Shown: piece by piece, positions 24,159-34,293 of the stretch | Position numbering within the stretch: position 1 is the stretch's first letter | Layout: every line of letters starts with the position of its first letter | Assembly (NCBI RefSeq): GCF_036850765.1 | Contig: NC_089491.1 | Location: 126,556,766-126,620,765, forward strand | DNA: 64,000 nucleotides | Direction: 5' to 3' | Origin: Saccopteryx bilineata | Lineage: Eukaryota > Chordata > Mammalia > Chiroptera > Emballonuridae | The notes under the pieces: generated by a model | What the model saw: only the letters and a program-made list of their open reading frames with translations | What the model was told of the DNA's origin: nothing | Databases searched by the model: none | Program-made: the position numbers and the translations under genes

Positions 24159-24450
24159 AAATAAAGAGCTGAAATGCTCATAGGGAAATTTAAAATTTTT
24201 ATTAAACTGGTTAGTAAATATATATTTGTTATTCTCTACATTTGTATGCATATCTGAATTGTTTCACTATTTAAAAACAAAACAAAACTCTTCTATTTTA
24301 ACAAATCCAATATCAAAAGTTTTTTCTTTTTAATTGATGTTCCTGGATTCATTTTTCTACACTAAACTTAAAAATAAAAAAGAGAATATTTTATTCTCTC
24401 AAAAATAGCTTAATATCCTTGCCAAAATCACAATTAAATTTCTGTATAGG
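24159..24450. other. Unique AT-rich DNA between SINEs
   Basis: Nothing recognised. Confidence 0.4.
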
Positions 24451-24789
24451 GCCCTGGCCAAATGCTCAGTGGATAGAGCATTGGCCCAGCATATGGATGT
24501 CCTAGGTTTGATTCCTGGTCGGGGCACACCAGAGAAGTGATGATATGATTCTCTCTCCTTCCCTCTCCCCCTTCTCTCCCTCTTTCCTTCTTATAGATAG
24601 TGGTTTGATTGGTTCATTTGTTGGCCCTTGGCTCTGTAAATGGTTCAACTGGTCCCAACATGTCAGCCTCAGGTGCTAAAAATAGCAGGGTACTTGAGCA
24701 TTGGCCCAAGACGGGGTTGCTGGGTGGATCCTGATTGGGGTGCACATGGGAGTCCGCCTCACTATCTCCACTCTTCTAACCTAAAAAAA
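24451..24789 (+). mobile_element. Long tRNA-derived SINE
   Basis: Head GGCCCTGGCCAAATGCTCAG with TGGATAGAGCATTGG, B box GGTTTGATTCCTGG, CT-rich linker and distal 'ggttgctgggtggatcctgattggggtgc' module. TCTGTATA at both edges is the target duplication. Same family and orientation as 23733 and 25583. Confidence 0.88.
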
Positions 24790-25582
24790 AATCTGTATAA
24801 TAAGAGCTTAAGCAAAAAACTTTGAAAACCTGATATAAAAGATTGGAATTGATTTTTAAAGGAGACATAATATGGTTTAAAAATGCCCCAGACTGGCTAC
24901 TGAAGGCCAGCATTATGTCTCTGACTTTACCACACTAAGGTGTTTGACACTAAGTAAATCTCTGGAAAAATTTTCTTGTTCTAACATAAAGTGACCCAAG
25001 GCTATTTCTAAGATGCAAGGGAGATCAGAGGAAGCATATGATGTAAATGTCAAATGAAACACAAATAACTGTTTTTGGAAAAATCTAGTTTGTAGCTATT
25101 TCACTAGATTTGTCCTAAAATTTATTCCCAGTTTCCTCTAATCATAGAGGTTTACTATTTGAAATAGAAGTTATTTGTATGAATTCTAGTACTAGAATGT
25201 CCATCTAGTACTAGAATTCATACAAAGATGAGAAATTGGGAAAAGGCCTTTTCTTTGGTAGTAAATATTTAGCAGACTAAAATTTTAAACTGAAATATCC
25301 ATATTACTGGAAGAGAAACGGTTCAACTTTAGGTTCAACTCAGGTATTTTTCTTATAATGAAACTATGTCAAATTAAAGAATGGCATTGCTATTTAAAAT
25401 GCCATTCCATAGCCCTCTTTAATTAAAGTAGCAATATATTATCAATCTGTTCCCATTAATGAATTTTTAACCATTAGAATCTAAGCTATACGATAATTGG
25501 TTTCATGTTTTTCTAAAGTAAGCAGCCTCCTCAGAGATTTAAAGAGGGAGCTTAAAAATCATTGCTTTAGAAGTAATAGCTC
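24790..25582. other. Unique DNA with two inverted repeats
   Basis: No gene or dispersed repeat recognised. It contains the perfect hairpin at 25174-25226 and a looser inverted repeat at 25375-25427 (AATTAAAG..AATGGCAT against ATGCCATT..CTTTAATT). Confidence 0.5.
25174..25226. repeat. Perfect 23-bp inverted repeat with 7-nt loop
   Basis: Left arm 25174-25196 (TTTGTATGAATTCTAGTACT plus AGA) is exactly complementary to the right arm 25204-25226; the loop is ATGTCCA. Each arm also holds the self-complementary CTAGTACTAG. It is not a known transposon end that I can name. Confidence 0.97.
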
Positions 25583-25968
25583 ACATCTTGTCTGGTTTGC
25601 TCAATTGTAGAGCATTCCCAGGCATGTGGATGTCCTGGGTTTGATTCCCAGTCAGGGCACACAGGAGAAGAGACCATCTGCTTCTCTATCCTTCCCTTCT
25701 CTCTCTTATCTATATCTCTCTCTCTTTCCCTCCCACAGCCATGGCTCCAGTGGTTCCAGCACATCACTCTGGGCACTGAGGAAGGTTCTGTGGAGCCTCT
25801 GCCTCAGGCATTAAAAATAGCTCAGTGCGAGCATGGCCCCAGAGAGGCAGAGCATTGGCCCCAGATAGGGATTGCTGGGTGGATCCCAGTCAGGGCGCAT
25901 GCAGAAGTCTCTCTCTCTATCTCCCCTTCTCTCACTTGGAAAAGAAGAAAAAATAATAATAAAAAATA
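25583..25968 (+). mobile_element. Long tRNA-derived SINE
   Basis: Head 'catcttgtctggtttgctcaattgtagagc' with B box GGTTTGATTCCC, 'cacacaggagaagagaccatctgcttctc' body, CT-rich linker, distal 'ggattgctgggtggatcccagtcagggcgcatg' module and an AATAATAATAAAAAATAAT tail. Confidence 0.88.
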
Positions 25969-26664
25969 ATGTTAAAAATGAAGTGATAGTTTAGACATAA
26001 ACTTAGGAAAAAGAACAAAATAGAGAAAATACGACAGAGAGAAACACAGAACAAGGAGGGGCCAACACAAGGAGAGACAGATAAACAGAAAGCTGAGGAT
26101 GGGATGGTGGATGCAAATGTCAGGAATTTGTGTTAATGAAATGATGACTCCAAGTAACTGATTACTCCTACTTTATGCCCTGGTAGAATGTGAGGAGAGG
26201 TATATATTTTTTAATACTGAGTCTGTAAAAATGCATTGTGTGTCTCAGAAGTGAATGCATTTTCTGTATTCACTTCAATCTAATTTATTGTAGTTTCAGA
26301 TCACTTTTATTACCAATTATGATGCTATTTACATTATCGGTAAGAGATATAAATGATGAGTAACAGAGGCAGAACAAGGTAGAGAAAAATAGAGAGGTTC
26401 AAAAGAATTCATTTCAAACTAAAGGTAACATTTTATAGATGCAAGAATCAGAAAGAGGATAAGTGGCTTATAGATGAAACTGGGAAGAAAGGCATTGTGT
26501 ATTGTCAGGATGCAACTGAAAATTCCACACTCATCTCATAACAGAAACAAAGTGAGTCTTACCTAAAGAAAGCTAGAACAAACTAGAAAACTGAAAAATC
26601 CAGAGCAAAGGATCCTCTCTCCCCATCTCAAGAGTTTCATGGCTTCTCTCATCCTTGCATGATC
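25969..26664. other. Unique DNA
   Basis: No recognised element; purine-rich near 26010-26100. Confidence 0.4.
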
Positions 26665-26679
26665 TCTATTTGTGTGTTT

Positions 26680-27014
26680 ATTTTATTTTATTTTATTATT
26701 TTATTTTATTTTACTGGGAGAAGGGGAGATATAGAGACAGATATTGCATGTGTCCCGACTGGGATATATCTGACAATCTACCCAGCAACCCCTGTCTGGG
26801 GCTGATGCTCAAATCAACTGTGCTATCCTTGCGCCTAGGGCCAACACTCGAACCAATTAAGCTATTGGCTGTGAGAGAGGAAGGAAGAGAGAAGGGGGAG
26901 GGAAAGAAGAAGAAGAGCAGCTGGTTACTTCTCATGTGTGCCCTGAATGGGAATCAACCTAGGATTTCCACATATGGGGCTGATACTCCATCTGCTGAGC
27001 CAACTTGCCAGGAC
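26680..27014 (-). mobile_element. Long tRNA-derived SINE, reverse orientation
   Basis: Starts with a (TTTTA)n reversed tail, then the distal module ('gactgggatatatctgac'), GGAAGG linker and a reversed head ending 'gctgagccaacttgccaggac'. GTGTTTATTTTATT against GTGTTTTATTCTTATT suggests the target duplication. Heavily mutated. Confidence 0.8.
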
Positions 27015-27227
27015 AGCGTGTTTTATTCTTATTCTTGACTACAATTTTTGAAGACTCATTTTATTCATGAACCAGTATGCTGACACGACCTAGTTCAGAC
27101 TAGAAACAAATAAATCCCCTCTATGTCTTTTTTGTGAGTCACGTAAGGGGTATTCTGAACAGCTCTGTTCATCCTTTTTAAACCAAATACCATCATATTC
27201 ATTATCATCCTTGCCATGATCACTACT

Positions 27228-27492
27228 AATATTGAGTACTCAGTGCATGCTATGTGCTAGTCTGTGTTTTGCATGCATCAATTCATTTAATATGTATAAT
27301 TCTTAAAGGTAGACATTATATTATTATTTCTATTTTGTAGACATGAGGACTAGAGATAATTAAGTAACTTAGTGACATTACTTAATTACCCTTTACTGTG
27401 CCCCAAACCCCTACTCTGTGCAGAGCCAAATTTGAATCCCAGAGGCAAACTTCAGAGCCCATGGCATTCTCCTCTATAATATACCATGCTAC
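27228..27492 (+). repeat. MIR SINE remnant
   Basis: The phrase order 'tgctatgtgctagtctg', 'catcaattcatttaat', 'attattatttctattttgtagacatgaggac', 'taagtaacttagtgacatta', 'gagccaaatttgaatccca' and 'ttcagagcccatggc' is the mammalian MIR consensus order. Ancient, shared by mammals. Confidence 0.8.
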
Positions 27493-28104
27493 ATGTAGGT
27501 TAGTGATGCATCTCTAGTTCATTTGGAAGGGGTAAATCTGGGTTACGTAGTTCTCTGATCAGTCAATGTGGGTAGGAGCCAGAGTTTTATAGAATGTGAG
27601 TGCAGATGAGACAACCAATGATCAGAGTAGCATATCATGTACATTTAAAGCTGTCATATTTTATAGAAAAGCTATCTGAATACTCAAAGACCTTGGAATA
27701 GCATCACCTTGATGAAGTTAGCTAGAGATGATATCTGCCATGTGCTTCAGAGTTAATTGGGCTGAAATAAAAAAACTGGAACAGTAACTGAATAATTTTA
27801 TAATGGGTCATGAAAAGTCAAATTATAATCAAAAGGGTGTCTAAAGAACAAAGGGAATTATCTGTATGGATAAACTAAATATTGGACTCTGTGTGTTTAG
27901 CTTGGTGAATCAATCTCTTTGTGGAAAAATACCTATCACATTAACAGATAATATAGTTGTCAGGATGCCTGCCTTCCCCTAGAGGAGTTTTAAAATCCAC
28001 ACTGTCACTGTTTCTCTTTGATACTTCCTTTTTTAAAGTTCAATTTCTGTTTGTTGCTTCCTCAAATTGCTCACCCTCTGTCTTTAGGTGTATTTAATGA
28101 CATA
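27493..28104. other. Unique DNA
   Basis: No recognised element. Confidence 0.4.
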
Positions 28105-29003
28105 AATTATCAACGAGACAAGTAATAACAAGTGTTGGATAGATTGCAGAGAATAAGAAACCTTCATTCACTGCTAGTGGGAATGTAAACTGGTATGCCC
28201 ATTATGGAAGACTGTATGGAGGCTCAAAACATTAAGAATAAATTTACCATATGAGCTAGCAACCCCTCTTCTGGGTAATTACCCCCCAAATTTGAAAACA
28301 TTTATTTGCAAAGATATATGCATCCTAATATTCATTCATTTGCAGCATTATTCACAGTGGCCAAGACATAAAAACAACCAAAGTATCCTTCAATAGAGGA
28401 TTGGCTAGAGAAAGATATGGTACATGTATACAATGGAATACTACTCAGCCATAAGACATGATGACATATTGCCATTTATGGTAACATGGGTGGACCTTAA
28501 GAACATTATACTGAGTGAAATAAGTAAATTAGAATATGATTTCACACATAGATGGGACATAAAACCGAGACTCATGGACATAGATAAAAGCTAAGTGGTT
28601 AGTTACTAGAGAGGGGAAAGCAGAGAGAAGGGGAGTAAGGAGTGCCAAATATATATATATATCACATAAGTGGGATATACAACTTAGACAAATGGACATA
28701 GATAAAAGTGAAATGGTTACCTAGGGGAGGGGGTGTGGAGAGGGGAATAAAATAGACAAATATACGGTGACAGAAAATGATTTGACTGTGGGTGATGGGC
28801 ACAGAGGACAATCAACTGTTCAAACGCTACAGAGATGTTCATCTGAAGCCTATGTACCCTTACTGATCAGTGTCACCCCGTTAAATTATATTTTAAAATA
28901 AAAAATTGATGAAAAAAGTAAAAACATTAAAAAAGGTACACTTGAAACCTACATAATCTTATTAACCAGTGTCATCCCATTAAATTTAATAATAAAAAAA
29001 GAG
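28105..29003 (+). mobile_element. L1 3' end, sense: ORF2 tail and 3' UTR
   Basis: Starts in the end of ORF2 ('caagtgttggatagattgcagagaataagaaaccttcattcactgc') and runs through 'ccaaagtatccttcaatagaggattgg', 'acaatggaatactactcagcc' and the 3' UTR to an A-rich end. Frame broken throughout. A segment of about 60 bp ('agatgggacataaaac ... ggacatagataaaagc') recurs in altered form at 28650-28720, an internal duplication in the 3' UTR. Confidence 0.88.
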
Positions 29004-31384
29004 TAAAGATAGTAATACATGAACAATTTGAGAACAAAATAGATAACTCAAGTTAATAAAAACTAGAATGAGTTTATAGGGGATTTCAGGGGAAAAAATT
29101 ACATTAAGGCCCTTGTCTTGTTTGGGAAGTGAGCAGAGATAATGATTAATTTTAGGTATTGTTTATAAACTATATGAAGAGAAAAGTATGTTATAAAGTT
29201 AAAAGCTAACATGAAAAGTATAGAAATTACATATCTATTTTTAAACTGTTAAAGAATAAACATAAAGATTCAAAAAAGGAGAAAAAAAGAAGAAAAATAT
29301 AATAGAAAGCACAAATTATTAGAAATAATTTTAAAGAACTTTACAGTTAGAGTAAATGTAAAACTCATATTTTAAAAATGATCATTTTTAAAGAGACTCT
29401 CAGAACAACTGAAGTAATTAGATATTATTCAGTAGTTGAAAGGAGTAAATAAGAGCTGTCTCTGTGACTGTGGATAAATTTCAGAACAGGTTGTTGAGGG
29501 AGGAAAAGCAAGTGTATTTATTTTACTATGTGATACCATTATGCAAACAACACACACACACATACAAGAATATTTTATGCAGTCTGTTCAGCTACAACTC
29601 ATGTTTCCTGTCATGCTAATTAACATATATGTCTGGTATCTGGGAAAATAATACAGATGTTGCAGCAATTCATAAGTCATTTTTCTTTCTCAACAAATTA
29701 TTTTGTGTTACCACTTGACTGTGACTGATTCAAATACTAATACACAGCCCACTAGCTAGAGAGAAATATAGTGCAGTATTTCAGCTGATGGCCATTTCAC
29801 TCCATATTCTTCTCTTGGCCTAATTCTCTTGGGCCACATCTTCCTCATTTTATGCCCAGTTCCTATTTCTTTTTAAAGCATCACCTTCAGGTAGCCACCT
29901 AAGCAAAGCTGTATGTAACGCACATTTTCTGAAGTCTCAAATGTCAAAATATGTCTATATTCTATCTTGGGTAAATGTTTACTGCTACTACTCAGAAGAA
30001 TATAGCAGAAATAAGTGGGAACTCTCTTGGAGAGACTATATTCTTGGGTTTTACATCCATTCATTCTCTGTGGCAGCCTTTGCTTTACTGCAATGCAGCA
30101 TCTGCCATCGAGCAATTTAAAAACGCCCAAGCTAGCTTTCGTTGTATTGCAGCGTTGGGTCAGGATATAAACTGTACGTGTTCAGTTGACTGCAATTGTA
30201 GTTTCACAAAGTGAACTTGGCTAAATAGAATTTTATCATTAATTGGTATCCGTCCTGGGCATTGTGTTTTGCTCCCATTCGAGTTGCAGGTACTTCTTTT
30301 AAGAAATCTCACTTTCCAAAAAACCTACCAAAGGTTTTTGCCTTTCTCTTGGCCAACATATTGCTACCTTTTAATCTCTTCTGCTATCATAGAAGGTAAG
30401 CATTTTTTTCTTTTTTGGTCCCGAGCTTCTTCTTTGACTTCAGGGCGTTTTTCCTTGAGGTTACTTGAGTTAAACCTTAGCTACTATCCTCTATACCTGC
30501 CTCATGGTAATTTACAATTCTCTTTCTGACATCAGTTCTTATGTACTCAAGCTCCTATCAAGCCCACACCATTTATGCCTCAGTAAATTGTTTAGATAGT
30601 TACTTATTCTCAGACTAGTATTAAGGTAGCTAATGAACTAATGAAGCCCACAGATGTTGCAGAAATAAACAATTCATAAATTACAGTGGCTAACGACAAC
30701 AAAGGTTTATTTCTCTTGTGCTGGGTGAGCATTTTGGGTCAGAGGCAGCTTTGCTCTGAGGCTGAGATCTACATCTTGTCTTCAACCCGGACCCAAACTG
30801 AAGGAGTAGCCTTGATATGAGACATTGTTGACCTCATGTTTGAAGAGAAAAGGAACATCATAGAACCCTGCAATTGCTCTTAAAACTTATTCTTGAAAAT
30901 AGACCACATCACTCTTAAAACTTATTCTTGAAAATAGACCACATCACTTCTGTTTCCATTTAATTCATATTCCAAAGCAAGTCAGGGGATAAAACTTGTG
31001 GCCAACAGCTGGTAATGGATAATTAATTCACCCAGAGGCAGCAAGCAACAAATGTTTTGAGCAATCCAATCTACTTCTGGCAATTCTATAGCTATGTTTC
31101 TGTTCAATTTCTCTTGAAGCAGCAATATTGCATGTGAGTCATCTGTTGATATTTCTTCCGTGTCTTCTCACCTGTCTTCTAATTCTAATAAACCAAGAAG
31201 GGCCTCTCTCCTGATTGACCTTCTGAAATATTGTCATATATGTGTCCTCTTCTTTATCGTTACCTCTCCAAACTAGTCGGGCCCTAATCATATCTCACTT
31301 GGGCAGTTAGTCCCATTTCCCAACTAGTCCCTCTGCTAAGTCTGTGCCCCTTCATATCCATGCCTATTCCTTCACGCACTGGTC
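29004..31384. other. Unique or unclassified DNA
   Basis: No gene recognised. The 30269-30529 and 29975-30214 ORFs have no domain. The part 30655-31040 ('ggtttatttctcttgtgctgggtgagc ... caaagcaagtc') reads like an old interspersed repeat I cannot classify. A 35-bp tandem duplication lies at 30877-30946. Confidence 0.4.
30877..30946. repeat. 35-bp tandem duplication
   Basis: Two adjacent copies of a unit beginning CTCTTAAAACTTATTCTTGA and ending GACCACATCA (30877-30911 and 30912-30946) match base for base. Likely a recent replication-slippage event. Confidence 0.93.
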
Positions 31385-31514
31385 ATACTACTGATTTCTG
31401 AATACTAAATTTGTATCCTGCTACTTTGCTGAATTTATTTATGAGGTCCAGTAGTTTTTTTGTGGAATCTAGAGTTTTCTATGTATAATATCATGTCATC
31501 AGAAAATAATGACA

Positions 31515-31893
31515 GTTTCTGGACAGTTAGTTCAGTGATAGAATGTCAGTACAGTATGTGGATGTCACGGGTTTGATTCCAGGTCAGGGCACACAGAAGT
31601 GACCATCTGCTTCTGGATGCCTCTCCCCTACCTTCTGTCTCTTAGCTCTCTCTTCTCTTCCCAAAGTCATGGCTTGGTTGGAATAAATTGGCCCCAGGTG
31701 CTGAGAATAGCTCCATGGCTCTCTCTCAGGCCTTGGAATTGCTTGGTTGCTGAGCAACAGAGCAGTAGCCCTAGATAGGCAGAGCATTACTCTATAGGAG
31801 GCTTCTGAGTGGATCCTGGTCAGGGTACATGTGGGAGTCTGTCTCTCTGCCTCCCCGTTTCTCACTTAAGAAAAATAAATAAAGAAAAAGTAA
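31515..31893 (+). mobile_element. Long tRNA-derived SINE inside L1
   Basis: Head 'tctggacagttagttcagtgatagaatgtc' with B box GGTTTGATTCC, body 'cacacagaagtgaccatctgcttct', distal 'ggcttctgagtggatcctggtcagggtac' and an AATAAATAAAGAAA tail. The 14-bp duplication AGAAAATAATGACA at 31501-31514 and 31894-31907 is perfect and L1 reading resumes across it. Confidence 0.93.
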
Positions 31894-32056
31894 AGAAAAT
31901 AATGACAATTTTACTCCCTTCTTTCCAATTTGGGTGCCTTTCATTTCTTTGTCTTCTCTGATTACTGCAGCTATGGCTTTCAGTACTATGTGTTGAATAA
32001 GAATGGTGATAGTGAATATCCCTGTCTTTGTCCTGATCTTAAGGCAAATGCTTTCA

Positions 32057-32580
32057 GATCTCTTCCTCCTCCTCCCCTTTTTCTCCTCCTCCTCCTCCTC
32101 CTCCTCCTCCTCCTCCTCCTCCTCCTCCTTCTCCTTCTCCTTCTCCTTCTCCTTCTCCTCCTTCTTTCTTCTTCTTTTTTAGTGAGAGAGAAGAATAGAC
32201 AAGGGCAGACAGACAAATAGGGAAAGAGATGAGAAGCATCAGCTCATAATTGCAGCACCTTAGTTGTTCATTGATTGCTTTCTCATATGTGCCTTGCCTG
32301 AGAAGCTCTAGCTGAGTCAGTGACCCCTTGCTCAAGCTAGTGACCTTGGGCTCAAACCAGGTGACCTTGGGCTTCAAGGTAGCAACATTTGGTCTCAAGC
32401 CAGACACCATGGAGTCATGTCTATGATCCCACACTCAAGCTGGCAAACCCACACTCACACTGGTGAGCCCACATTCAAGCTGGATGAGCCAATGCTCAAG
32501 GCAGAGACCTCCGGGTTTTGAAACTGAGTCCTCAGCCTTTCAGGCTGATGCTCTATCCACTGTGCCACTGCCTAGTCAGA
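32057..32580 (-). mobile_element. Long bat SINE in L1, with an expanded TCC/TTC tail
   Basis: Reverse copy whose head ends 'gtgccactgcctagtcaga'; the body has repeated 'gaccttgggctcaaa' units. Where related copies have a (GA)-rich tail, this one has about 120 bp of (TCC)n and (TTC)n at 32058-32180. GCAAATGCTTTCAG on the left and ACAATTGCTTTAG on the right mark the target duplication, showing the tract belongs to the insertion. Arg-, Gly- and Leu-run ORFs here are artefacts of the tract. Confidence 0.85.
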
Positions 32581-33021
32581 CAATTGCTTTAGTTTTTTAT
32601 TTTATTTTTAGAGTACAGTATGATGTTGCTTGTAGTTTTGTCATGTAGAGATTTTATTATGTTGAGGTATGTTCCCTCTATTTCCACTTTGCTAAGAGTT
32701 TTTTTTTTTTATCATAAATGGGTGCTGGATATTTTATTTAATTCTTTTTCTGCATCTATTGATGTGATCATGTGATTTTTACCCTTTATTTTGTTTATGT
32801 GATGCATCAAATTTATTGATTTGTGAATATTATACCAACCTTGCATCCTTGAATAAAACTCAGTTGATCATGGTGTATGATCTTTTCCTTGTATTTTTGT
32901 ATCTGGTTTATTTAATAATTGCTCACATAGTTTTGGACTTAGTTGAATCTTAGAGATAAAATGAATGTCAGAGTTCATCTATCCTATCCTCTCACTAAGT
33001 TCTACCAGCTGCTACCAGCCT

Positions 33022-33252
33022 CTTTTTCAAAAAATGAGTTTATTGAGGTGACACTGGTTAATAAAATTATACAAATTTTAGGTATGCAATTCTATAATGC
33101 ATCATATGTATATATATTGTGTGTTTACCACCCCAAGTCAAGTCTCCTTCCATCACCATTTATCCCCCTTTACCCTCTTCTTCCTCCCCTACCTCCTTTC
33201 TCCCTGGTAATCATCACACTGTTGTCTATGAGGTTTTGTCTTGTCTTGTTCT
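33022..33252 (-). mobile_element. L1 3' UTR end, antisense
   Basis: 'aatgagtttattgaggtgacactggttaataaaattatacaaattttagg' through 'ccatcaccatttatccccctttaccctc' to 'ctgttgtctatgaggttttg'. Reversed bat L1 3' end, without a coding part. Confidence 0.78.
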
Positions 33253-33435
33253 GTTTTGCTTAAATCTAGAGAAGAGGGATCTGGGATCTGGATGAAAATA
33301 TAGTTGTGTTTTAATAATCTTTGTGCTCTTTCACTGAGCAAAGTATCAACATGTTATAGATGTCTAATAATTTTGCTTAACATATAAATCATTGTAACCC
33401 CAAAACAACATTCCCCTCTTCAAATGCAAAAACTA

Positions 33436-33545
33436 CAGTAGTCCCCCCTTATTGGCAGTTTCATTTTCCATAGTTTCAGCTACCCATGGTCAACTGCAGA
33501 TAAAAATTATTAAATAGAATTTTTCAACTCTAGTTCAGTTAATTG
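33436..33545. mobile_element. Tigger-type transposon end fragment
   Basis: TA then CAGTAGTCCCCCCTTATTGG, followed by 'cagtttcattttccatagtttcagctacccatggtcaactgcag', matches the terminal part of Tigger DNA transposons. The opposite end was not found within the next 2 kb, so it is truncated. Confidence 0.7.
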
Positions 33546-34290
33546 TTTTCAAAGTTATGTTTTTCACCTATGTACTGAATTTGATTCTGACTTTTTCTAG
33601 TTTTCTAAACTATCTGGCCACAACCCTCCAAACGAATGTTTCATTTTTCTCCCATCCTCTGACTTAGAATTATTGAGATTTATAACACAATTTGTCTCCA
33701 TCAAGGTACAAGCCCTTCTCATACACTAGAAATACTGCCTCTACTGACTCTAGAAACCATCACAACCTCCGTCTGGGCCCAGGCCTCATCTTTCCTCTGA
33801 CTGCAAGCAAGGATCACTTGGCTTTGAAGGAAAACTTCTCTTCTCTTTAACAGTATGCAGAAAAGACCTTCTCTCCCTTTTCTTTAAAGAATTCAGAGCC
33901 ATGAGTCCTTGAAGGGCAATGTAGTAGGCAGTTAGACAGGCATGAGCAGAGCAAAAAATGACAGACCAGGTATGTAAGGTTACCAGGGCAGATATTACTA
34001 GGTGCCCAGTATTAGGAAAAAGTGAGAAAACAAGGACCTCATTCTCCTGCCATAACATATTACTGGTCATGTGGTTTAGAACCCCTGACCTTTCATACCT
34101 CTGGTTATGCATTTTCAGACCCTCTCTTGACCTTTTCTCCCCTAGTGTTTCACTAGTCATGCAGTAGTTCCTTAGAGGAGGAACAAGGAGGGCCAAAGAA
34201 TAGCTTCATATGACTTCCATACAAGCCCTTGCACAACTACCTCTTATAAGCATTAAGCCCTCAGGACAATGAGTTCTGACACTCGTCAAA
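33546..34290. other. Unclassified DNA with the longest non-repeat ORF
   Basis: Holds a 136-residue reverse-strand frame (33786-34196) and a 69-residue forward one. Neither shows a domain, signal peptide or family motif. The length is within chance for 64 kb, so I do not call a gene. It may be part of an old LTR on the reverse strand. Confidence 0.35.
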
Positions 34291-34293
34291 TAA

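Larger units (their letters stand above)
31385..32930 (-). mobile_element. L1 ORF2 (reverse transcriptase region), antisense, split by two SINEs
   Basis: Reversed ORF2 text: 'tttgtatcctgctactttgctgaatttatttatgaggtccagtag', then after the first SINE 'actcccttctttccaatttgggtgcctttcatttctttg ... gtgatagtgaatatccctgtctttgtcctgatctt', then after the second SINE 'tgatcatgtgatttttaccctttattttgtttatgtgatgc'. This is the thumb/RT portion of a decayed L1. The two SINEs are dated as later than the L1. Confidence 0.85.

Noticed and set aside
25375..25427. Looser inverted repeat (AATTAAAG..AATGGCAT / ATGCCATT..CTTTAATT) considered as a MADE1-like MITE
   Set aside because: Arms are interrupted, no TA duplication is evident and the ends do not match a mariner terminus that I know.
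31986..32434. Arg-, Glu/Gly- and Leu-run ORFs
   Set aside because: Translations of the TCC/TTC tract in the SINE tail at 32058-32180.
33786..34196. 136-residue reverse-strand ORF not covered by a named repeat
   Set aside because: No signal peptide, membrane segment or family motif, and its length is within chance for this much DNA. Kept only as a note.
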